Assembly (NCBI GenBank): GCA_025531455.1
Contig: JAMYHL010000002.1
Span: 1,364,001 to 1,428,000, forward strand
Source of the DNA: Apiotrichum sp. Y4204
Lineage: Eukaryota; Basidiomycota; Tremellomycetes; Trichosporonales; Trichosporonaceae
DNA: 64,000 bases
Direction: 5' to 3'
Positions 55,690 through 64,000 of the stretch are shown piece after piece. A program made the position numbers and the translations under genes. Under the pieces are notes generated by a model. That model was not told the origin of the DNA. It saw only the letters and a program-made list of their open reading frames with translations, and did not search any database. Numbering within the stretch: the stretch's first letter is position 1; each line of letters opens with the position of its first letter.

Positions 55690-57834
55690 CTAGTCCAATG
55701 GCATGTTTTCCACACTCTCGTTCATTGCACTCCACACCCGGTTCTCGGCATTCACAGCATCAACACTGCCCTGGACCCAAGCTCGCCAGCCCAAGGTTGC
55801 CTGCGCCGCCTGGCGGGAATGCAACACGACCGCCAGCTCGTGCCACATGCAAGCACGGATGAAGACTCGGCGTGCGAGAAGCGCTCCGATAGTCGAGTTA
55901 TCTTGCTCGATAGCTATGCACATGTCAGCGGTGCGTCCGACAGGCTTTTAATACCGAGATTAGCCGGACTTACCTGAGACGTGCTTGTCCACTTCGGCCT
56001 CGAAACCCGGCTTCTGAGAAGCACGCAGACCTTCAATCTTGGATTGTCTCGATTCCACCTTTTTGCGTAACGCATCGACGGAATCCACTGAGAGCCGCTC
56101 CAGGCGGAAGAAGAGGTCTCGGAACGCCAGATAGAGGTCGCGTTGAGATTTGAGAGCCTCGATGGCAGCAACCAATGTGCTCGTATCCTTGGCGTCAGCC
56201 CGTTTTGTAAGAAGAAGCTCACCCTTTCCCGCTCGCCAGCCAGAGTAGTCCATCCGTTACCAACAGCGGCGAGCCCGCGCCCGACACCCTGGCACAAGTC
56301 GCAGCATTTGCCACCGGGAACGCAACGGTGGCACGCCGCTGGCATATCTTCAGCAACGGCGTGGAGTGAGAGCGCAAATCGAGTAGCTTCAGCAGCAGAG
56401 GTCTGAATACGTTGCAGTTCCCGCTCAGCAAGGGTAACCATCTTTTGGTATGATGCGATAAGGAACGGGAGGCGGTTCCGGAGGCCGCTGGGTGGTTAGT
56501 TGCGAAAAGTATCTTTTACTCACTCCAGCTTCTCCTCAAGATCGGCAGGGATGGCCATCTCCTGGGCTGGAGTCAGACGCTTGCTGGCAGACTCCTCCTC
56601 GGTTGACACCTTGACGCGCTTTCGCCATGCCTCAAAGTTCGGCTCAGTCATGAAGACATTAAGTGCGCCGTCATCGCGCATCACAGGGTGGTTGACAACC
56701 GCGTTGATAAATCTCTGAAGGCCCTTTCTGCCCGGTCAGTGTCTGATGTGATCATGACACACCTTCTCTGTTCAAGGAACGTTTCATCAGGATTGAGCCT
56801 TTTAGGCGGGAGGGCAGGAAGGAGACGGAAGGGCTGAATGGTTTAGCTGGATTCAACGGACCATTCTCACATAACGGGAAAGAAGGGTGTGATAGAGCCA
56901 CACGAAGTCGGAGTAGCGTCGAGTAAGAACGTCCGGTCGACGGTCAGATGCCAAGCGATACTTGCGGAGGAACCAGCTTTCTCTCTCCTGAATGAGCGAG
57001 ATCTCCACCGTTTCTATGCGGCGCCAGTATCCACGTTCTGCTTCGGCATCGGGATTGCCACCAGCAAAGGCCGAGTTGGTGTTGCCGTTGGTATCGTTGC
57101 TGGGCACAGCATACCGCGGTGCGGTGTCCCACGGGGAAAAGGTCGATGACAGTTGCTGTTGGGGTACAGGGCGGGCGGGAGTGGCCGGTTCCGAGGCCAC
57201 AGGAGGGACCTCTATGCGGGGGTTGGGAAGGGGGAGCGCATCGTTGGCGGTCTGTAGATTGAGCTCAGCATCAGGTTGCGACTGCGCGAGAGCGACAAGG
57301 GCAAGGATGCGGAAGACATCCTTCCGCTGCAGAGTCACCTTGTTCCGGGCGGCAAGGTGTACGATCTGGTCGCGAGTGTCAGTAAATGCGCTATGAGTGT
57401 AGTCGGAAGACGCCAAGGAAAACATACCCTCTCAACGGTTGAGGCAGGCAGATGAGCAGTTCCAAGCATCCGTTGGATGGCCGGCAACGACACGGAATCT
57501 GTCCGCGATGGATCGAGCTGTTCCATGATGGAGATGTATGCGGTCGGCGGGTCCTCTGAGTGCGATGGTCAGTACACATTCAAGAGTGACCGTCACACAT
57601 CGGGCAGAACCAAGGCACAAACAAATACCTACCAGTGTACGCTTGAAGGGCGGGATACTCGCCAGAACCGTTAACTCGCGGTGCCGCGCCTGTCCCGGGA
57701 CTGTTCGGCGACGCAATACGTGCGGGTGTCTGATTCTCGCTCCACGGGTCAACGTCGCCGAAACCCGCCGACGAGTTTGCCAGCGGGTCTGCGAAGCCCC
57801 CGCTCTCGCTCTGATTGAGAAAGCTGGAAGCCAT
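55690..57834 (-). CDS. MVP1: sorting nexin Mvp1 (SNX8-like)
   Basis: Endosomal coat protein for retrieval to the Golgi and membrane tubulation. The N-terminus (MASSFLNQSESGGFADPLAN) is disordered and acidic. It is followed by an EH-like helical unit (PTAYISIMEQLDPSRTDSVS, VTLQRKDVFRILALVALA), then a Pro/Asn linker with STFSPWDTAPRY. The PX domain holds YWRRIETVEISLI, the phosphoinositide-contact RRYSDFVWLYHTL, and LPALPPKR after an intron. The C-terminal half is a BAR domain of long helices (QRFINAVVNHPVMR, SYQKMVTLAERELQRIQT, LYLAFRDLFFRLERLS) ending NESVENMPLD. The domain set and order match fungal Mvp1. Introns are short and all junctions I checked keep frame. Confidence 0.88.
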
Positions 57835-58502
57835 GAGTGAGCCACTCGCTCGCGAAGTGTTGCTGTGCTTTGTCAGAACATGAACGTTCGATGGCGAGTC
57901 GCGGAAGCTGTTTTGGTCGCGCGATACTTACAACATTATGCCTGCCTTTGCGTAGTGTGCAAGGAGTGTGTGATGGTGATGGGCGATTGATTGCAAGAGA
58001 AGAGGTGCGAGAAGATGAATAGGGTCGAGATCAGGAGAGGAGGCTCGAGACCTGCGACAACGGATTCACACAATGAGTGAAGAGGAGAGTGATTCATGCA
58101 ATGGACAAGCAGACCCGTCTGACGCGCGTACGCTGTGCGCTGAGCGCTGCAATGACGATGGCGCGGCGCACATGTCGCCTCTCTTTGTAGCAGCGGAATG
58201 GGGCCCAGAATGGGGCAAACGAGATGCCACGGAGACAGCCATCATCTCCGCTGGTAACGTCACCGCCATCACTCCATCACTTCCAGGCCTCCACCGGCCA
58301 CCGATGCACGATGCACGGATGCACGGAACTCGCGCGGGACACGCGATGAACACGGCAGGTCACGCGCGATCGCGGGTCGCAGAGACCGCGAGAACCGTAG
58401 CACCACAGCACGTAATGTTGTTGTCGTCCACTCCACCCGTGTTCCACCATTGTCTCTCTTACACACAACTTTGCATTGCCCATAGCCCGCGGGCCGACCG
58501 AG
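57835..58502. other. divergent promoter region between MVP1 and GYP8-like gene
   Basis: About 670 bases hold both promoters. No further gene seen. Confidence 0.45.
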
Positions 58503-60379
58503 ATGAGCGCCGTTGATATGGACGAGAAGGCGGCCATCATCAACGAGGTGTTCGATGAAAAGCCGCCCATCCCACTGGACTTTGTCGACGAGAAGCAACC
58601 GTTTGCGGTCGACGAGAAGCCAGAGGTGAACGAGACAGAGCCAGAACCTGAACCAGAGCCAGCTTGGATGGTTCAACGCGATGCGGCGGTGAGCAAGGCA
58701 ATAACTGGGCGTGATGATGCGGAGTTGGCGCGGTTATCAGCACTCCCCGGGGGCTTCGGATCGCAATCCTCCCGACGCAGGGCATGGTGAGAACGCGTGT
58801 GCACTGAAAGATATCTGGCTAATACAAAGGACCGAGCTTTTGCACACGGAGATGCTTGCAGGACTACATAAAGCGTCCCGAGATTCATCGCCAGAGACAG
58901 ACACGGAGGGTGTACGCGTAAACACCCCGCATGAAGACGAGCAACAAGTTCTGCTTGACACGCGTCGATCGTTTGTTACGTATCCTCGAGGTAAGAGGCA
59001 CACATACCCCATGTTTGATGACGCTGACGGAGAGGTTTGTCCAGTTCCAACAAGGCAGCGATGCAGGAAGACCTTCAAAATCTTATTGTTGCGGTCCTTC
59101 AACGCCATCCGCGCCTCAGCTACTTCCAAGGCTTTCACGACATCATGACTGTGCTCTATCTCACGCTAATGGACAATGTTCCGCGAGAGAGGTTTGGGGA
59201 GAAGATGGGGCCAGCTAATGCGGACGACCGTGCCGATTGGACACAGCTTGTCAATGCAGCCGAAGTCGTTGCACTCTGTCGAACACGAGACGCCATGGGA
59301 CAGGGTCTGGCACCGATGATGGGCATGTTGAGGTAAATACAGTGCACTAAAGTGCGCCCTTAGAGTCATGGACTGATCTCAGACTTCTCCGTCGACTCCT
59401 CGCTGTGGCAGACCCTCAGCTGTATCGCGTCTCGGCGTCGTGAGTACAGCGTAACATTTAGTTCTTCCCAATATTCGAAGCTGACAGCCAGTATCTCACC
59501 TGTACCGACACTGCCATTCTTCGCCCTATCCTGGATTTTGACACTCTTCTCTCATGATGTGGATACGCTCGAGCCTGTGCAGCGTATATTCGACTATCTC
59601 ATGGCCCGCAACCCGATCTCGGCGATTTACCTCGCAGTGGCGGTATGTCATCAGCGTAACGAAGTTTCTGACATCTTTAGATCCTCATTGCGAAGAAGCC
59701 ACAAATGGCACGTCTCGTGACGAAGCTAGGACCAGAGGCTCAACAGGATCCCTCCCTTCTCCACCCGCTCTTTGCGCGCCTCCCCCCACTCTATCCGGAC
59801 ACACCAGATGCGCCGGATCCACCACCGGGATACCAGGTGCTCGATGTGGGGTTGAAGAACCACGAGCCGAATCCATACTCACCTATCGCGCTGAGCACTG
59901 TATTCGCACTGTCGGACAAGCTGATAAAGAAATACCCCTGGGACGGGGACAAGATACGTGCACATGAGGTGTTGGGACCCGGTAGCATGGTGCGGACATA
60001 CGATAAGGAGAAGAGCGGAGAGTGGACACTGAACGACGCGGAGGCGGCAATCGACAACGATGTCATCTTGCCTGGCGGGGACGAAGCGGACGACGAGGAA
60101 TCACTCGTCCCGAGATCGCGCTTCCTCAATCCTTTCCGTGTTGGACTGGGACAGTTCATTGTGGGCTACGGCCGCCTGGGAACCGTATTGACTATCGGCA
60201 TTGTTGTTGTCGGCATCGGCGCGGTCCTATTCGGCTGGCCGGGCCGCAGTGCCGATGCGCAATGGGCGCGGTTCTGGGGCCTGACCGTCACTCAGTGGTC
60301 GTACAAGTCCCGCGAGGTTGTTCGGTCTTGGTCAACAGTGACGAGCTACCTCACCCGCACGTTACGGGAAGTGTTGTAG
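58503..60379 (+). CDS. GYP8: TBC1D20/GYP8-type Rab GTPase-activating protein
   Basis: ER/Golgi-anchored GAP for Ypt1/Rab1-class GTPases. The start at 58503 gives MSAVDMDEKAAIIN and an acidic Glu/Pro-rich leader. The TBC domain is assembled over several exons: RRRAW joined to TELLHTEML, the arginine-finger motif LLDTRRSFVTYPRG, DLQNLIVAVLQRHPRLSYFQ with the glutamine finger in YFQGFHDI, RRLLAVADPQLYRVSAS, and LPFFALSWILTLFSHDV. These match TBC1D20 in order and spacing. After an extension with the acidic GGDEADDEES, a single C-terminal membrane helix (GTVLTIGIVVVGIGAVLFGW) is followed by about 45 residues, as expected for a tail-anchored GAP. Both catalytic fingers are present, so it should be active. 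Confidence 0.88.
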
Positions 60380-62445
60380 TGTAGCTACCCAATGCACTGT
60401 ACAGTACCTAGATGTCTGTTGTGGACGAGTACGCAGATCCTTGTGTTGTGATGAACCATCAAGACTACTTCTTTTCGCATCCACAGGTTATGCCATCGTG
60501 GCAGTGCCACTGCGTACATCGTCCAGATCGATCCCACTCGTCGCACGCGCTGTGGTCAGATCAGAGGTTTGTTGAAACAGATTCACTCCGAGATCCAAGA
60601 TCTCGAGAATTCGGTGAATTCGGTAAGCATCGCAACTATTAGGTCTGGGTCAGCGAGAGTTTGTATGGCCAGTCACAGTGGCCCTTCATTCTGCAATTCT
60701 GCAAACATGCTTCAGATCGCATCAGATATCAGATGTACCCTAGACTGACAGAACGTGAGAGACATCAGGCAATGCGTATCCTATGATCCTATTCCTGTCG
60801 CGCGTTTCACGTTACAGCTGCCAATGGGAAGCGCTGTTCTGTGATGTGCCATCGTCGTGCAGACGTCGCACGCTTTGTGCCCCCTGTTCTACCTGATCTC
60901 TGCAATCTTCACAGTCGTCACATCGCACACCGCCTCTGCACGAAAGGAGGGCAGCTCGCCAAGATACCAGACATCATGTTGACCTGCTATGTGCAAGGGC
61001 CACGACACTGGACTTGTGCCCTGCGAATTCATGCCGGGGTCACCGAGGTCGTATAGGAACCGCACAGGATCCACAGGCGAGAAGATGGCCGTCATGCGCG
61101 TCATGCATGCCGTTCGAAAAGCCAAAGCCACCGAATGAAGATGCCTCAGCGCCTCAGCCTCGATCAACCTTGGTAAGTCACTGCTAATGCCCTACTAGGC
61201 ACTGTGCTGGTGGGTGTGCTATGTCGCCGAACAGCGGAGCATGCGAAGGAAGCAATGCAGCGAGACCGAGCGAAAACGGTTCGGCTCGGAAGTAGGATCA
61301 TTTAGCATTCAGGGTTGCAGACCCAAAACGATTCCCACCCGGACCACCCCCTGTATCCCGCATCCTGCCTGCGTTCTGCCTCTCGTTCCCCTCGACCTCT
61401 TCACTGCTTCGTCGAAGGATCGCGAAGGAGTCGAAGTTGCTTTGGCGAAACACAAAACGCAAGCGCGGTGGGAACCAGACTACCGGAGACCAGTAGCGTA
61501 GGGTACGTAGGGTGCTCTTTGGGGATCACGATTCGTCAACCGCTGGGAAGCGGGCAGGCTTCAGAGGAGAGGCTGAGAGCTCGGGGAGTGCATCCCATTA
61601 CGCACCCATGGGATGCACATGCGCACATTGTATTCATTGTCCTGCCCTTCTCTCCCCTGTGGCCTGTGGGACAAACTAGCGCCACGGAACTGTGAGCACA
61701 CATTCCTGTGCAACACGATCGTGTACGTCATGGTGCTCTTTTCTTGGCTTATTGTGCCACACAGAGTTATTCGCCACCCAAGCTCCAAAAGCCAAGACTA
61801 TCGGCCAGAGGCACGTACACAGAAGTGGAAAAGTGTCAAAGTGGTAGTGCGCCGATGCAGTGTCCATCGGATCATCAGAGGCGGTAAGATTGCACTGTAC
61901 TACTACTGCATGGCAGAAACACAGAGCACATCGAGCACATGTGCATTTCTACTACGGCCACTATGCGCCACTACGTAGCCACTACTACTGTTCAGGAGTA
62001 ACATTGCATCACTTACCCCGGAGTGGGCACATTCGCAGCAGCTGCGTCGTAGCGCCGTGGGAGGGGCGGGAGGGGGGCGCTAGCAAAGGGCACATGGGGC
62101 ACTTGGTGGCGATCGCTCCATTCCATTCCTCTGGTCAATTGTTTGGTGGATCTGTATGTATGTATATGCAAAGGGGCCAAGAGGCCGCGAGCTCTTTTAC
62201 CCGACATCACCACGCTTCGGCCTAACCAGAGCGGTGAGTAACATCAGAGTGCGAACGAGCTGTTGATGTTGGACATTGACCACAACAGCTCGAAGAACCA
62301 TTCGACTGGGTTGCTCCCTTGATCCTTTCACTCTTCATCACACATCGCCAAAAAGTACGCACGGATCGTCGTCGCCGAACGCCTCCCCACGTCTGTCGCA
62401 CCGTCCGTCCATCGGCCTCTGCCACCATTGCAAGCCTGTGTCGCG
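60380..62445. other. 2-kb gene-poor region
   Basis: 3' flank of the Rab-GAP gene and promoter of the last gene. Open frames here are short and unsupported. Confidence 0.4.
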
Positions 62446-64000
62446 ATGCGAAGCATAGTGTTTGCCCTCCTGGCTGCACAGCTTGCGCGAGCGTTCAGCT
62501 TCCGCACAACGCCCCCAACACAATGCGGTGAATGGACAGTGGAATGGTGCGTTGCTCATGGTCTCTTGTTTCGAGAACGTCAGGTGTGTCAGGCAGGGCA
62601 GATCAGAGGTCCCAGCTCTGGTGATGCCACCGACCCAGCTGTCACCGGTGTTGAGGCATCCTTCAGTCCTGCTATAGTGTACTGTGTACTGTGTATGAAC
62701 AGTAACGACCGGACTAGCTGATGGAGAGACCGACCAGCTTTGCTATACCGGGATGACTTGCACTGACGCAGACAGGGATGGTGGCTCTCCTCCGTTTTAC
62801 ATGATTGTGGTTCCCGTACGTATTGCTCCATGGCACGGCGATTCGACGATCCTTGACCGATCATCCTGCCGTATTCGCCGAGATCGGCGTAACTGACGCC
62901 CAGACGATGGCGATGGATGCCGGCCGCATCGAGAACATCAGCATGCCGGCGTCGGGCTCCGCACCGTATCGACACTCATTTACGCTGCGGGAGCCCGCGG
63001 GACTGCAGCTCGTCGCGACCATGTATGATGCAGAGGGCTTTGGATCCGGCGGAGCCACAGAGTTGCTCAGTAAGTTGTTGAGACAGCCAAAGAACCCGGC
63101 GGCTGTGGAATTCTGGGATCAGAGGCCCTGAGGTATTTTCGTATACCCATTGTGTGGCATCAATGAATGGCATCATGGCGCTAACAGCCATCTAGCCGTG
63201 GGCAATTCAAGCGACACTACGTGTCTCGATAAGTAAGTGGCATTCACACTACTAGCAGTAACAGTGGCTATCCACTGTCCGCAAGCCGGTCAGGCTCCAA
63301 GTTTAGCAACACGTCGAGTCACTTGATGTGAACTATGTGGCTGACGAGCAGGGAGGTGAATGCCGACTTTTACTTCTGGACGCGCCCAATCTCAGCGCCA
63401 GCACAATGCGGCAATATGGAAGTGACTTGGAACGAAAACGCGCAGAGTCCGATTGGCCTTCATGGTATTGTTATCGGAGGTACCGCATGGGACATTCCAG
63501 TGCCGTTGAAGGCAGAGTCGCAACGTACTATGGACTGGACGGTTAACTTGGCATCTGGGACGCAGTTCCTGCTGCTTATGTCGGATGGCGGCCCGTACGG
63601 AACTGGTGGCAGCACGACGATTCTGACTGCTGGAGAGAGCGTCAATAATGACGCCTGTCTTGACGCGTCCAGCCCGCACTCCACTTCTGTGCCACCCCTC
63701 CTCTCAACTTCCACGACACAGACCTCGCCATCCGCGACAGCGCCATCCACAGTCGTGTCGTCGACATCCGCCCCGCCGACAAGGAAGACTGAAGAAACAA
63801 GACGTACCTCTGTCTCGCATTCAGTCTCAACCTCGTCTTCACCACACACGTCCTTCACCGGGACACCCGCAGCAACTTCGGATGCAAGGAAGGGCAACCA
63901 TGTGGTCGGCGTGGCTGTCGGCGTGACGATCGCAATCCTTCTGCTAATTCTTCTTGGCTTGTGTCTCCTGTGTCGCCACCGTAAGAAGGCAGCAGTGGCC
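62446..64000 (+). CDS. cell-surface membrane protein with two tandem QCG-W ectodomains (3' end missing)
   Basis: Exons 62446-62546, 62776-62815, 62904-63069, 63196-63232 and 63352 onward join in frame; the last runs off the window. A signal peptide (MRSIVFALLAAQLARAFSF) is followed by two related units. The first begins TPPTQCGEWTVEWDGG, the second APAQCGNMEVTWNENAQSP. Each opens with a QCG...W motif and ends with a Gly/Ser stretch and an N-D-ACLD or SSDTTCLD cysteine. A Ser/Thr-rich stalk of about 75 residues, probably O-glycosylated, leads to one membrane helix (VVGVAVGVTIAILLLILLG), then CRHRKK as a stop-transfer. The layout fits a fungal wall-linked sensor or Kre9-like surface protein. 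The cytosolic tail lies outside the window. Confidence 0.78.

Overview
This window is nuclear DNA of a fungus, most likely a basidiomycetous yeast; Tremellomycetes, perhaps Trichosporonales, is my inference. Genes carry many small spliceosomal introns with GTRNGT-type donors, a CTNAY branch point very close to the AG, and often only 34-39 nt in length. Coding DNA is GC-rich and the gene set includes families typical of Agaricomycotina, such as a DUF6534 seven-helix protein. Gene models below were built by hand: splice sites were accepted only when frame and protein family agreed across the junction.

Layout, left to right. 0-8 kb: a 1,506-residue SUMO-interacting, coiled-coil protein (possible Nse6/SLF2-type Smc5/6 factor) and a GPI-anchored cysteine-rich secreted protein. 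7.8-8.9 kb: two intron-containing tRNA-Trp genes with a decayed third copy between them, next to a Ty3/gypsy RNase H relic. 9-24.6 kb: Trk potassium transporter (-), a long gene-poor stretch, a type II membrane glycosyltransferase, the ribosome-biogenesis ABC ATPase ARB1, a 60-residue COX14-like membrane protein, and a single-pass cell-surface protein (-). 27.5-35.9 kb: pirin, tRNA-Gly, transaldolase, an EDEM/Mnl1-type GH47 protein with a PA domain (-), and a small secreted protein (-). 36.5-48.6 kb: an OCRL-like inositol 5-phosphatase (-) divergent from mitochondrial ribosomal protein uL24m, tropomyosin, and a 77-residue orphan. 49-64 kb: DUF6534 protein (-), sphingoid-base phosphate phosphatase LCB3 (-), sorting nexin MVP1 (-), the TBC1D20/GYP8-type Rab GAP, and a cell-surface membrane protein cut off by the window end.

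This is ordinary housekeeping chromosome, not an island or cluster. A loose membrane-traffic and phosphoinositide theme runs through it (OCRL-like phosphatase, MVP1, GYP8, LCB3, EDEM, glycosyltransferase), but nothing shows co-regulation. The most interesting signals are in gene architecture. Tropomyosin has introns directly after its start codon and directly before its stop codon. The Trk gene needs a 7-nt microexon to keep frame. Introns of 34-39 nt occur beside introns of 200-350 nt. The tRNA-Trp/Ty3 neighbourhood records Pol III gene duplication and decay. I saw no CRISPR, rRNA, prophage or intact transposon.
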